A DNA stretch of 64,000 nucleotides from Typha latifolia. Lineage: Eukaryota > Streptophyta > Magnoliopsida > Poales > Typhaceae. The stretch covers positions 5,225,808 to 5,289,807 of the forward strand of contig CM034110.1 in assembly GCA_019914945.1 (NCBI GenBank), written 5' to 3'. This document shows positions 19,990-32,659 of the stretch, piece after piece. The notes under the pieces are model-generated. The model was not told the DNA's origin, made no database searches, and worked only from the letters and a program-made list of their open reading frames with translations. Position 1 is the first letter of the stretch; every line of letters starts with the position of its first letter. The position numbers and the translations under genes were made by a program.

Positions 19990-21530
19990 CACAGTGATGT
20001 TATAGAGGAAATGATAATGTATAAGAGAGGAGTGATGGAGGGGAGTTAGGAGTTATAGGAAGATGAGAGTAGAGAAAGCCTTAAACAACATGTAGAAGGA
20101 GGGGGGAAAAGAGGAGTTTCACTCCTTCTAGATCTCGACGAGGGACTCACGCAGTCCAATAGTCATTCAAGCCTCCCTCCTAAAAACCTGACGGTTCCTC
20201 TCGTTTTGCAAAAGCCACGAGGACAAATTGAAGAGATGGTATGTTGCTTGTCGCAACTTCGGTCATAATGACATTATTCGCCAAGAAGACCAATAATGCG
20301 AGAGTGATAGCATTAGAGACGACAACTCCAATCTAAGAAGAAAAGAATCCCAAAATAGTCTAGGAAGTTGCGCTAAAAAAGAAGGTGACGGAGGGATTTC
20401 AGCATTTCATCGCAACGAGGGCAAGAAAAATGGCATGACAATCCCTTCTTATTTAGGAAATCACCCATATGCACTTTGTGAAGAATAACCATCCAAATGA
20501 ATGCCTTCACCTTAGAGGGCTAGAAATTATGTAAAGGCTAGTGGTCAATTGTGACCAAAGGATCCTTAGAGCAACAAAGAGTTGGAGGCCACAGAGAAGG
20601 ATCTTGAAGACATGAACATCTAAAGAGATGCATTAGGCATATTTCAGATTAATCCAAGCTTTCATAAAGCATTTTGACCTAGTTGACTTTGCTAAGATAT
20701 AACCATCTAATATCCTAGGCCATTTTAGTATTAGCAATGTCCCTAAGGATAAGGGTCAAGAGGAGTGGAAGACTAAGGAATATGGGTTTGTAAGGAGGAG
20801 ATCACCATTCTAACGGCCAGTCCAAAATTGCAACTGGGTAGAAGGAGGTGCCAATAGCAAAAGGAAGAATCATCTTTGGAATCACTTTCCAGAAAGGCAA
20901 ACATCTTTGTGGTGGATCCTTGTGAAGGATGAGGCATTTGTAGTATAGCTACAAGATGAGTTCCCTCTAAATAAATCATTAGTGATCCAAGTCCTAGCAA
21001 CCTCCACCACCACTTGTTAATGAGAGATATGTTGAACCTCCTCAGTTCCTGGAAACTATCTACTTTTACGAAAGCAAATTTTGGCCCAATTGATCTTGCA
21101 ATAGAATACCGAAATTCATATCTCACCCTTCTAAAGGAAGGCCCAATATAAGGATTCAATCCTTTAGACGACCGAATCTAGGGCCCATAATACTAAGAGT
21201 AAGTAGGTCAAAAGGGCTGAGAGTACAACTTTGATTATGGTGAGCCTGCCTCTAGTGAACGAAATCCTAGCCTTCCAAGTGAAGAGTCACTTCTCAGTCT
21301 TGACAATTATAGGCTACTAGTCATGGGGCAACCTAAGTAGTTGACAAGGAAGAGATCATCTTTACACTTAAAAAGATTAGTCCAAAAGATTAATCCATGG
21401 TAGAGCATCTTCATCCGAAGCAAAGGAAAGCATGCAAAACTTGTCAAGGTTGATCTACAAGCTAGACACCATATTGTGGAAGTATATGTCTTGTGTGTTT
21501 TCGCATTACGCATATCTACCTTAGTAGGAG
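19990..21530 (-). pseudogene. Eroded LINE (L1-type) fragment: RT C-terminus to zf-RVT
   Basis: On the minus strand, going down from 21500, there are remnants of FLVNYLGCPM (the LINE segment usually reading VNYLGLP), then FNISLINKWWWRLL at about 21040-21000, and VKAFIWMVILHKVHMGDFL with CPRC and RHLL near 20510-20360, the zf-RVT zinc-binding tail. Stops and shifts are frequent. The N-terminal endonuclease and RT palm are not seen. Confidence 0.7.
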
Positions 21531-22676
21531 GATTTTCATATAAGTTTTTTTACTACAGTTTATTACTAATATTTTATTATTTTTAATGGTTTAGTAAGAT
21601 TTAATCATACATAATGTATGAGCATGCATCTTATGACCGGTGCTAGTGGCACACAACAATATAATTTTTTCTATATTTATTAGTAGATATCCTTCTACTA
21701 CATCTTGTTCCTATGATCACTAATTTTACTTCACTTAACTTAATCCTTGTATAATTAATGATTTTGAGTAATCTACCTATTTAATTATATCCTAATATAC
21801 TAATTAATGAAGCATATTATAGTTTACTTTATTGTGGTTTAGTTCAATTTTAACTGAAACACATAAACCTTCCTGCTTATCGGACTAAATTATAATTATT
21901 AGATTTTCTGTCAAAAATTAACAGTGTTACATTAGGGCCAATATTTTTCACCATAAATAAATTATAAATTATCAGACAAATCTTAGTATTCTCAAATAAC
22001 ACCATATTTTTGTTAGGATAAAGAAATCTTTTTTTCCATTCTACTTAACTTGATTTAAGCCCTCGAAGAGTTAAATGCTTAAGTTTGAAGTGCACAAGTG
22101 TAAATTGAAATCGATCCAAACCACATGGAATAAATTGTAATTTTTTCTAATTAATATTTGCATTTCATCTACCCGCAAAACGCAACTCAATTAGCATAGT
22201 TTAGCCTAGGTTTTATTACAACTTGGAATAAAGAGATTAATAAAAAAGCAACAAACCTAGACAAACTTAATTAAATTTTCTCCTATCTATGAGGAGTGGA
22301 TTGACAATAACCTAATTAATGCAACTTATCATCAAGTCAGAAGGAAAAGGATGGATCAGAGAAATCTCATTAATCCATTGAGTTAGATCCAAGCAAAGCA
22401 AATGCCCTCATAGTGGAAGCCACTGAGGTTTCCATTCTTTCCATCATGCATCCAAGGACACAAATATTTAGTTGCGCATTTACATGGCATTCCAAAAAGA
22501 CATGGCGTCATCACTTAGCTTCACCTACTAGTGCTTCAAACCTAACATATATATATACATATAGTGCTCATCACACATATGTGTGTATATATATACATAT
22601 ATATATATGCTCCAATCGATCCCCATATTTTGTATATATACTCATAGATTTCTTCACCAATGTTATTGCTATCGGT
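21531..22676. other. Intergenic region upstream of ALMT
   Basis: AT-rich, with TATATACATATA-type repeats at about 22545-22610 just before the coding start. No other gene is visible. An open frame from 22413 is in phase with ALMT exon 1 but has no ALMT-like sequence before 22677. Confidence 0.5.
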
Positions 22677-25600
22677 ATGATGCGATCCATGGATTCCAAA
22701 ACATCTACACCATTAGAAACATTTCAGCACTCAGTGTTGATAGACTTTGGGGAAGCTATGAGACCAAAGGCACAGCTTGGCAAGTTAAAGGAGTTTGGTT
22801 GCTCTCTTCTTCCTCAGCAGTTGGTTGGCATTGATATTAGATGGGTGATTCATGGAGTCAAGATAGGGTTAGCTCTGGTCTTGGTGTCTCTCCTCTACAT
22901 GCTAGAATCGGTACATGACCGGCTCGGTGACAACGCTATGTGGGCGGTGATGACCGTCGTAGTCGTCTTCGAGTACACTGCAGGTATATCCGCCGTACGT
23001 ATGATATATAACAATAGCTAAGATAATCACTCGATGTGTTACATGATTCGAACTCAAAACCTCTCGTCTAATACGACCAACTACTCTAAAATCTTAAGTT
23101 ACGTTGATTTTTATATTTGATATTCTAACACTATCTTAGGTAATTATTAGGAATTGCTTTCTTTCACTAGGTGCAACCATAAGCAAGGGCATAAACCGTG
23201 GGATTGGAACTATCCTTGGTGGTGGTCTTGGTTCTTTGGTTGCTCTACTAGCACAAGAGATTGGTGGAATTGGCAAAGCATTGCTTATTAGTACATCTCT
23301 CTTCTTTATAAGTACGCTTCGTTAATTTGACTGCAATTCTCAATAATTTCTCAATCACTTTAAGAAATATATATATTTAAGAACAATTCCAATTAGACCA
23401 CTTGAAATAATTAAAAAAACAAAACAAAACAACTCCCCAAGAAGGTAAGGATATTTTTTGTAAACTAAGATTTCTTCATCTTTCTTCTTCCTTTCAAGAT
23501 ATAAGGGTAAGCATATTACATAATTGTTCACGTGATTTGCATATGATAGCTTATAAATGCATTGTTACCGTATAAATTTTTAGGTATACCGGCTTCATAT
23601 CTTCGAATGGTTCCTAACTTCAAGAAGAAATATGACTACGGGGCTTTGATATTTATCCTCACCTTCAGTTTGATTGCGAATTCTGGCATCCGTGGTGATG
23701 AAATTATTAAGATTACATGCGACCGTCTCTCATCCATATGCATGGGCTTTGTCATTTGCATCTTCATAAGCTTATTCGTCTTCCCCAACTGGGCTGGAGA
23801 TGAGCTCCATGCATCCCTGGCCACTAAGTTTGATCACCTTGCTTGCTCTATAGAAGGTATATGCTCATGAAAAATATTTTTCTCTAAGGATTTCTTTACC
23901 ACAATTATTGTGCATGAAAGCTTCTTCGAGATACTATACTTGCCGTCAAAATCATTAATTGTGACTCCACAATTTAAATTTAAGGGTTTTTTTTAATGTA
24001 TATATTTAAAAAAATCTCTTATTTACTTATATGCCCCTCTAAAGTTGATATTTATATCTCTTAAAATATATGTTATTTGCATAGATATCTATCCGGTGAC
24101 TTTTCAATTAAGTCTCAATAATTTAATAGAAAAAAAGAAGATAAAAATACACTTAACTAATTTTTTTATAAAATCTAGAATAATGATAGTTTCATCTTTT
24201 TATATCTAAATTATTTAAATTTTAATGGTTAAATTAACTCCAAGAGATATCCATGCAAAAAAAAAAAAAGGGTTTTAAAGAGTATATATATGTAAATATC
24301 AAATTTAGAGGAGTATAAAACATAGATATGTGATTTTTGAAGGGCATGTATGCAAAAAAAAAAAAACCCTAAATTTAACCTAAATATCAGAATATTTTAT
24401 TTTCTAATAGAAAAACTAAAATATCTCTGGATAAAATTATTTACCAAAGAGGGGGTGAGGAGCATGTTAACTTACCACAAGGTATTACATCCACTATGCT
24501 TATAAAATTTAACTCACATCTATATGGTAACTATCTATTAGCTAAACTAACATTAAGATTGTTTTTAATGATAATAGAAACAAAATATAGTATGTTTTTT
24601 TCTTAAAAATAAATTTACCCAAATTCTAGAATTCATTTTCTTATATATACATATATTATTATTTTTCTTCTCTCAACTATTCCAGAATACATGGTGGAAA
24701 ATATTAATCCACAGGAAGGCAAAAAGGAAACACAAACAGCTTATAATCATCAGAGATGTAGATCAATCATCTCCTCCAAGTCAACAGATGAAACTTTGGT
24801 ATGAATTTTTTATGATGCTTTTAATTAATTATTCAAAACTACCATTTAATTTATGGATAATAAATTTGATGTCCTAAAAAAGTTTGTTCCCAAACATAAT
24901 ATCCATATATTAACTAATTTATGAAACTAGGCCAAAAATGCAAAATGGGAACCATGGCATGGGAGGTTTGGTTTCAGCTATCCTTGGAACAAATACTTGC
25001 AGATTGGGGAGCATTTTCGAGAACTTGCCTGTTCTATTATAGCACTGAGTGAATGTTTGCAATTTATCCGTAAGGTGAGATATTTCTCTAAATTTTATCG
25101 GAAAGTTTTTAAATAACGCCCTATATTTTAATAATGTTACGTCATAACACGTTACGAGATTTCTCTAACAACATAGTATCAGAGCAAGGTTATGCCAATA
25201 AAAACCGATAAGAATACTAAAATTAACTACTAAGAAACCTAAAATATCCTTGTTTAGCCGTATCTGTTTCTATATACTTCTAAAATACTCTCGCCTAAAA
25301 TACAATTACAAAAGTGCCAAACTTAACGAATCGTTTATATATTTTGTTTAGTGTGGGTTTAAGATTAGAAAATGTACTTTTAGTCACTTCCATAGAGTTA
25401 AATAAACTAGGGATTTTTACATAATTGTAATAATCATCTGTCAAGAATATTATGTTAAAAACTAATTATAATGACAATTCTTAAAGAGTCATAAGATTTA
25501 GTAACAATTTTAATATTTTAAATAATATAGTGGTAATTATAAATATTTTGAAAGTTTTCAGTGGCAATTATGTAAAAAAAACCCACTAAACTATCATCAG

Positions 25601-26261
25601 ATGTAAATCACAAATTGTAAAATGTTTGGTATTATTAAAAACTCTTCTAATATTACAATTGCTCTAACTAATCATGACTAAAATATAACTTACATTCAAA
25701 AAAGATTATTTTACCTTTGCATAAATTATTAAAAATTATTTAAAAACTATTGCTGATTATTCAACTTATGATTTGAGTTCCCAATTTCTCTGATGTCTCT
25801 TACAACAGCATTCACCATCAGAAGCACTGAGTGTGGCCAGAGAATCATGTGAAGCATCATGCACATTTCTAGCAATAATGTTTAGAGAATTTGGAAGCAA
25901 CATCTACAATATGAAGAGGAATGACAAAAAGGAGTTTATCTTGAAACATTTCCATATGATAAGGTCAGAGTTATGTGCACCTCTGCTCTTATCTGAGCTT
26001 GCAATTGTGAGAAATATTCCAATGGAGGTGAAGAGATGTGGAATCTCTTCTTCTTCTTCTTCTTCTCCTTCTCCTTCTCCTTCTTCTTCTTCTTCTTCTT
26101 CTTCTTCTTCTTCTTCTTCTTCTTCTTCTTCTTCTTCTTCTTCTTCATGCATAGTGTTCCAGCTGTTAGAAGTAATGGCAAAGGCTGAAGAGATTGCTAA
26201 AGAAGTTGAAGAGCTTGGAGATGTTGCAGGCTTCACCCATGTAAAATGTATTGAGAGCTAG
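22677..26261 (+). CDS. ALMT: Aluminium-activated malate transporter family protein (ALMT), 6 exons, 476 aa
   Basis: ALMT proteins are plant anion channels that move malate and other anions across plasma or vacuolar membranes. Exons by splice signals and phase: 22677-22983, 23171-23311, 23584-23856, 24686-24798, 24931-25074, 25809-26261 (1431 nt). Exons 1-3 hold the membrane domain, about six hydrophobic segments (VIHGVKIGLALVLVSLLY, MWAVMTVVVVFEYTAG, GINRGIGTILGGGLGS, LIFILTFSLIAN, MGFVICIFISLFVFP). Exon 4 has SSKSTDETL and exon 5 the family WEP motif (AKWEPWHGRFGF). The C-terminal soluble half ends with EEIAKEVEELGDVAGF. Length and the six-exon layout fit the family. The start is chosen at MMRSMDSK; ATGs at 22680 and 22689 are alternatives. 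An odd feature is a 34-residue tract of 31 Ser and 3 Pro coded by a TCT microsatellite (26046-26147) just before the conserved tail. Introns 1, 3 and 5 contain transposons. The subfamily cannot be assigned. Confidence 0.95.
23040..23110 (-). mobile_element. Possible tRNA-derived SINE head in ALMT intron 1
   Basis: On the minus strand, TAGAGTAGTTGG (23088-23077) matches the pol III A-box TRGCNNAGYNGG at 11 of 12 positions, and GTTCGAATC (23053-23045) matches the B-box core, 23 bp apart. No tRNA cloverleaf is evident. The 3' end of a SINE is not defined. Confidence 0.4.
23976..24375. mobile_element. MITE in ALMT intron 3
   Basis: The ends AAATTTAAGGGTTTTTTT and AAAAAAACCCTAAATTT are inverted, with more matching sequence inside. 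About 400 bp, no coding potential. It makes up about half of the 829-bp intron. Confidence 0.7.
25098..25650. mobile_element. Probable MITE in ALMT intron 5
   Basis: The left end GAAAGTTTTTAAATAACG and the right end ATTAAAAACTCTTC are imperfectly inverted over about 35 bp. The interior has no coding frame. A GTATCAGAGC word near 25188 resembles a PBS, but no LTR adjoins it. Confidence 0.45.
26046..26147 (+). repeat. Coding TCT microsatellite of ALMT
   Basis: 34 codons of TCT, interrupted by three CCT, with a final TCA. Its uniform codon use points to recent slippage and probable length polymorphism. Confidence 0.95.
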
Positions 26262-26939
26262 CTTTTCTTCTGTATAAGAATTGGATTTAAAGAAAACCAA
26301 TGGTCATATCATCTAGTAGATAGAGTTTATTATTTATTTGGAAAAATATGCCTTTAATACTCTTACGTTTTCATGTATTTGAGATTTACAGTATAGTTTT
26401 AATATTTAAAAATTGCACCCTTTCTTATAAAAATGCATGATATACCTTACTTCACTATTCGTTTGAATCTCCCTCTCAATCATCTCTTCTCCTCTATGCT
26501 CTCCTCTCTTTTGATGGAAATCTATATCACATTCGAAATTGTCAACAAAAAAAAATTTAATTTTTTAAAACTGGAACGATGGGTTAAAAACTGATGCACC
26601 AATTTCTCTTGGCCCCAGTTCACTTGTGGAATATGAATGATCTTATTATAAAATAAATTTGTAGTAACTAAATTATAACTTAGCTTCTTCTGGTATATTA
26701 ATTCATCATTTTTTCTTATTTTATTCCATATAACTTTTAAAAAATAATTTAATAATAATCTACAATTAATATTTTATATTTAGATTAGACACACTTAATT
26801 ACACATTACCTCGTCTATAATTGAGATTTTTTTCTCACCTTTCTCTTCTCCCGAAAATTAGTCATGTCACATAAATACACTATTATATTCGTACTACATC
26901 ATAGTACAAAGGACATAAGTCTGCACAATAACTGCATAA
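26262..26939. other. 3' flank of ALMT, non-coding
   Basis: 3' UTR and AT-rich intergenic sequence. No further gene seen. Confidence 0.5.
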
Positions 26940-27115
26940 GTCTCCACTGTCACGCACTATAGTTATATAACGACATTGTCACGTACTATATGGCTATATG
27001 TTTACACTTTCATAAGCTATATGTTTATATGTCTACACTGCTATGCACTATATGGTTATACATTTATACTGTCACACACTACATGGCTATATGTTTGCAC
27101 TGCCATGCATTTGTA
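26940..27115 (+). repeat. Minisatellite, about 38-bp unit, roughly 4-5 copies
   Basis: Units share CACTGTCA-CGCACTATA-TGGCTATATGTTTACA with substitutions, for example at 26947, 26986, 27030 and 27068. Confidence 0.7.
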
Positions 27116-27940
27116 AGTCCCTATTTGTCCTAGTGCAAGATATATGAAACATTTTTTTAAGTCTGCATTTGCAATAAAAAATATTATAATTTTAGAAAAG
27201 TATATATTATTACTACTACTTTATACTTAATTAAGGGTATTTTTATTGTTTGGTATAAAATATCATCAATTTCTAATACAAAATATCACCGATTACTAAT
27301 ATAATTATTACTGCTTATACTAGTATTCAAGTAAACAATATAATAACTTATACCAGTATTAGCTCTTTTCTTTTAGTATTAAAATTTAGAATACTTATTC
27401 TAGAATTAGTTGTATTCCACAAGTGAACGGGCTCAAAGCTTGCTTTAGGTTGGACATGGTTTTTTTTTGTCATAATTTTAGTATAGTTATCTTAACTAAG
27501 AGTCATAATTAAGTTTCTACTATGTTGTACCAATAATTTGTACAACATAGGGTATGATTTATAGATATTAAAATATTAAAATTACAAGGTATGCAAGGTT
27601 TTTATTTGGATTCGCTGCACTCTCGCTCTAATATTACTCATTGTGTACAACCTAATATTAGTCGTCAGTGTGTAACACTAGGTTTGAATAAAAGCATTTT
27701 AAAAAATCCTCTCTCTTTACTCATACCACTCACCTATTCTCACATATCTCCTCTTCAAACAATCACTTATCTTATTTAAATTTATATATCAAATCAAAGG
27801 TTGGTTAGTTAATTTCTCTTTCTTATTGTACTTTACATCAACTTTGAAAATTTTGAAGGGCATAGATATAATCAACCCTTATAGTTCAAGGGTGTAGGTA
27901 TTTAAATAGAAATAATTATTCTTATGTTTATTTGTATTAT
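27116..27940. other. AT-rich non-coding stretch
   Basis: No gene or clear transposon end recognised. The open frame at 27591-27779 has no recognisable motif. Confidence 0.4.
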
Positions 27941-27949
27941 GAAATAAGT

Positions 27950-29205
27950 GTGTAATAATTATTTTTGATATGATATAAAGTGAAGAAAAAAATAGAGAAA
28001 AATTATTTTGTTTTTTATGAATATTCTTTGATTAGATATAAAGTAGGTTGATAAAATATATATCAAATGTAAATTAGTAATTAGATTAGTATGCAGTGTG
28101 ATATGTAATTTTGATGAATAATATTTGTATTCTAGAATAAGATTATTATAATATTTAGTTTTTTTTAATTATTAATTATATTTTAGAATAAGAAAAGAAT
28201 TACTGTTCAAGTGAACATGTGGGCTAAATATATTGGTCGAAACATCGACTCTTTAGCCCAAACTAGCCCTCTTTTATATCTTATTTACCTAAGTAGACTA
28301 CCCCAAACTAAATACCAAAATAGGTCTGTGACACTGTAGCCATATGTAAAAGTTAAGCATTTTACTTTTAATTGAAAATGTTGAAAACTTTATTTCATAA
28401 AATGCTCAACTCTTAAGCGTTTTATGTTTGGAAAACACTAAATAGTTGAACGTTTTGGAGGAGCTACAGTCACTTTTTTTTGTGATTCCGAGCGCAGTTA
28501 GCTTTGGAGAATCACCACGACATTTTAACTTATATAAATATTTATATATCTTCACAATGATATATTTTATGATTAAAATGGATAACTCAGCACAAAATTT
28601 TGATAATATAAACTTTTATTAATATTTTTTGTCTATATGGGTTTTGTGTAGTTTTTTCAACAATAAATTGCTTGACTTTCCAGCGTTTTATGCGTATTAT
28701 TTTTTTTTCTTTCAATAAAAATACTAATCAGATTAGTATTTTACTTGATGAAACGCTTATCTGATTAGTATTTTACTTTAGACCGAGTAAAGTACTTAAT
28801 AGTTTAGCATTTTATCTAGAGTAATAGTGAAATATACCATTTTTTGTATTAAATTTGAAGTGTAAACTATTTTGGTAAAAAAAAATTAAAATCGATCTAA
28901 TTTAGCCAAAAACTCGAAAATGTATTTTATTTTTTATGAAATTATTATAAATATCTTTTAATTTGATTTGATATAAAGTAAATTTATAGGATAGATATTA
29001 AGGGTAAATTAATAATTGAGTTAGTATATGATATAAGATGTAATTTTGACGAAGAAGATTTATATTCTAGAATGTTGTTACTGTCATATTTAACTATTAT
29101 TTAAAAAAATAAATTGTATTTTAAAATAAGAGAAAAAAATTATACTTGAAATTAACGGTGCTAAATGTATTGGCCCTAAGCCCCGGATCTTTAGCTCAAT
29201 ACTTG
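27950..29205 (+). repeat. Diverged direct duplication of about 280 bp
   Basis: 27955-28262 and 28915-29205 share a series of words in the same order (GATATGATATAAAGT / GATTTGATATAAAGT, ATGTAATTTTGATGAA / TGTAATTTTGACGAAG, ATTCTAGAAT, then GGGCTAAATATATTGG / GTGCTAAATGTATTGG). The end of the window (63955-64000) carries a similar GATTAGATATAAA stretch. It is probably an old dispersed repeat. Confidence 0.5.
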
Positions 29206-29419
29206 GGAGGTCTTTTCTGCAAGTTTTCCCAGAAAGATGAAGAATTGGATCTCCGAATAAAGATTAAATAAGGTTTAGATTGGACGATAGGATAATCGTA
29301 GGGTGTCAAATGCAAATTTTACTTCCAACTGTACTCAGTTTGCTATACGGCTATACGGCTATACGCAGATCCTGGAACTAGGGTTCTCACAAAAGGCGCG
29401 ACCTTTGGATTGGGACTTC

Positions 29420-31936
29420 ATGGAATCGTTCAATCTTGGTCGATTGATAGCGATTTCGGCCATTCTACGGCTTTTCCTGATTGCCTATGGCGAGTGGCAG
29501 GATACCCATATGGAGGTCCGGTACACTGATGTCGATTACCTCGTCTTCTCCGACGCAGCCGCCATTGTGGCTTCCGGGAGATCGCCTTTTGAGCGCTCGA
29601 CGTATCGTTACTCCCCTCTCCTTGCCTTCTTGCTCATGCCCAACTCTACTCTGCATCAATCCTGGGGGAAGCTCCTCTTCTCTGCCGCCGGTATGTGAAA
29701 AGATGAGCGTTTTATTTGTTGGAATAACTTTTATTGACTTTAATCGAAGAAATGTTAGTCTTATTCTTGATGTGGTAACATGGTCCTGGTCTTAGCTTAG
29801 TTATCCTTTTCTATGAAACTTGGTTTTGGATTTTTTTGTGTTATAGCTTGACTAACTGTGAGAAAAGCAAGCATATTAGTAGTTCATTGGGGACATCTCA
29901 ACTCTTACAGGCACGTCTTTTTTTTTTTCATCTCTCTTGTGCTAGAAAAATAGATCAGGATGAAAATGGTAAATTTGTTTATTTTTGTCGGGAAAAAAAT
30001 CTTTCTTTGTGAGTTCCAGTACTTTAAAGTACTGATTTTTTAATGACATTTTTCAGGTTCAATTCATATTTAATTATTTATGATTATTTTTGAATGCTTG
30101 ATTTATTGTTAATTGAATTTGAACTTGTTTCACAGATTTGCTCGTTGGTTTGTTTATTGACACCATTCTGAAGTTACGCGGCGTTCCGGAGAGACTGCGT
30201 CTCTGGTCTGTAGCAGCTTGGCTTTTCAACCCATTCACGTTCACCATTGGTACCAGGGGAAACTGTGAGCCCATTGTTTGTGCCATCATTCTCTGGATTA
30301 TAATTTGTCTTATGAATGGTGTAAGTTCTTCTTATGTAGGATGTATTAGTTTTTAAGTAAACTATTTTTTTTTGTGTGAATGTTCCTGACTTTCTTCTAT
30401 AAATGCCAATGGTACACTATCGTAGATGGTTCATGCTCTAAAGAATGACAGAAGTTTATCATTTTTAGATACGACATTGCTGATTTTTATAAAGCATAAT
30501 GGAGATGTTTTCATTATGAAAACGTGAACATTCTTTGTGGTTAATCCTTGGTATAGTTTATGACTTGTAGATTTAGCATGCATGCTTGACTTTGCCCCTC
30601 TGCTGAGTTCTGTCACAACGATATACTATTCGCCTAGTATGCTGTCAAAATTGTACTTGGGAATATATATCTTATGTTACAGATGTTAATTAAGTATAAA
30701 TTATGTTGGCATGCTGTTATTATACATTGCATAGCTGGATATGACTCCAGATTTGAATGGAGCAGTATCTAGTTTAGTTGAAACCCAATTTGCAGTCTTT
30801 TTAAATTGTTTAGCTGTCTTCACTTATATATTATTGGTTTTGTTTACAGGAAAGGTGTTTCAGTCAGCATTCTGGTATGGACTTGTTGTTCATTTTCGGA
30901 TATTCCCAATTATATATTCCCTTCCATTTGTCCTAGTCCTCAGTAAACAGAAAATTTACACTGCTGGGAAGCCTGCCCTTATGCAATGGACTTCTGGACA
31001 ATATGTACCATCCAAAAGAGCCACTTCACAGGTTGTAAAACCATCAGTATGCTGGACTGCGTTATGTTGTAGCTTCAGAAGTATTGTAACAAGACAAACA
31101 GTAATGTTTGGGTTGTTCTCTGGATCTATGTTCTTCTTTTGGACTGCTCTTTTTTTCCATCTCTATGGATGGGATTTTCTAAATGAAGCTCTGCTGTATC
31201 ATCTCACGAGAACTGATCCAAGACACAACTTCTCCATATATTTCTATCACATCTATCTTCATCACCAGCATGGTTTCTCAGCTATAGAGAAGCTTATATC
31301 TTTTCTACCACAATTCATGGTGCAGCTTGCCCTTGCTTTGCAATTTGCTGCAGATCTTCCATTTTGCCTTTTCGTGCAGACAGTTGCATTTGTTGCTTTT
31401 AACAAGGTTAGCATGTTAAACCTCCATTTTCCTTTAGAAGGCAAACATACATATGAATCTGTGATGGAGACATAAAACAATAAGAATATAGATGCTCTTT
31501 TAGTAAGTTTAGGAACTTCAATTTACTTCACTAAATCAAGAAAGTATAATTTTACTAGATTAATCACCAGCTATCTTGTCAGAACTCATGAAATATTAAT
31601 TGGTCTTATATTGATTGACAGGTTATAACAGCACAGTATTTTGTGTGGTTCTTCTGCCTGTTGCCCCTCATTCTTCCTTGGAGCAGTATGAAGTTGAAAC
31701 CAAAAGGTCTGATATTCATCTTTGTGTGGATGGGATCTCAAGTTCATTGGCTAATGTGGGCTTACCTTCTTGAATTCAAGGGCAAAAATGTCTTCATACT
31801 GCTATGGTTGGCAAGCCTTCTGTTCCTCGCTGCAAACACTTTTGTTATGCTTGCGGTCATCCGACACCACAACTATTCTCCAGTTTTCTTGTTGCAGGGA
31901 GTTTCTGATGTCGTGGATGACAGGAAATTGGAATGA
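29420..31936 (+). CDS. PIGM: GPI mannosyltransferase 1 catalytic subunit (PIG-M / PEANUT1 type), 4 exons, 441 aa
   Basis: PIG-M adds the first mannose to GlcN-PI in the ER lumen, using dolichol-phosphate-mannose, during GPI-anchor synthesis; in Arabidopsis the homologue is PEANUT1. Exons: 29420-29690, 30136-30318, 30850-31406, 31622-31936 (1326 nt, all joins in frame with GT-AG). The protein is strongly hydrophobic throughout, as expected for a multi-pass enzyme. Near the N-terminus is [16 protein letters not shown], with the D-x-D motif at residues 37-39 in the first luminal loop. [51 protein letters not shown] and [11 protein letters not shown] are signatures of the PMT/PIG-M family. The length fits plant homologues. 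The start MESFNLGRL is the first ATG giving family-like sequence; an in-frame ATG at 29303 would add 39 residues without similarity. It appears intact. Confidence 0.95.
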
Positions 31937-32650
31937 GAATTTTTTTTTTTCTTTTTATTTGTCGTCCAAGTGAACTATTTTTCCTATGCAAGTTTAGATT
32001 TTTAGTAGTGTTGGTGAACAAAATGTCCTCTCTTTCTCCTCTTAATTACTAATCAACAACTGTGATCTTTCTTTCTTATTTTTCTTTATCAACCTCTAGT
32101 TCCTTCATGTAAGCTCGGAACTATCTTTGCAATTAAGGTTTCAGAGTGTAATTTTGTTGCTCTTGATGGAAAATCCGAGACAAGTTTATGGATGATGATA
32201 ATAAAGTGTAAATAATAATAAAAGGAAAATGCATGGTGTATTTTCACTTCCCTAAAACTTCACTCATTCTCAATTTACATATAATTTTAAAAAAAAAATT
32301 ATTATTATAATTTGTGAGTATATTTGTATATTTTTATTTTCATATTTGGTTTGTAAACCTAATTCACTCTCTTCTTAGATTGCTTGGTTAGGCAGATAAT
32401 AGAAGAATTACCTTTCTTTAGGTTAATTGTGTGCGTAATTTCTCTACACTTCCATGAGAATGAACAGCAAAGCTCTTTTGTTTGCCAGACATCACTAAGA
32501 GCTGTTGTAGGAAATAATGTATGCTAAAACATTCAAAAAAAAGAAGATAAGAGTGTACTCAAAATGAGTTTTTTTTTTCTGTAGGGAAGGAAGTTCTGTA
32601 GGCGAGTGTATTGAGCAAGGGTTGCTGACCAATCTACAAATGAGCTTGAG
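31937..32650. other. 3' flank of PIG-M, non-coding
   Basis: T-rich 3' UTR-like sequence and AT-rich spacer. No gene or transposon ends identified. Confidence 0.5.
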
Positions 32651-32659
32651 TATGAGTTT

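Noticed and set aside
22413..22676. Longer ALMT with an 88-residue N-terminal extension from ATG 22413
   Set aside because: The upstream in-frame sequence is low-complexity (TATATA-coded Tyr/Ile/Cys-rich) and unlike ALMT N-termini. Starting at 22677 gives the usual length.
23045..23088. A functional tRNA gene in ALMT intron 1
   Set aside because: A-box and B-box resemblance only. No acceptor stem, anticodon arm or pol III terminator pattern could be drawn.
25180..25210. Copia-type PBS (GTATCAGAGCAAGGTTATGCC) in ALMT intron 5
   Set aside because: No LTR ends or coding domains adjoin it. It lies within a MITE-like inverted repeat and is likely coincidental or an old remnant.
25904..26236. Minus-strand poly-Glu/poly-Lys open frames over ALMT exon 6
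   Set aside because: Frame shadows of the TCT microsatellite, without start context, splice sites or similarity.
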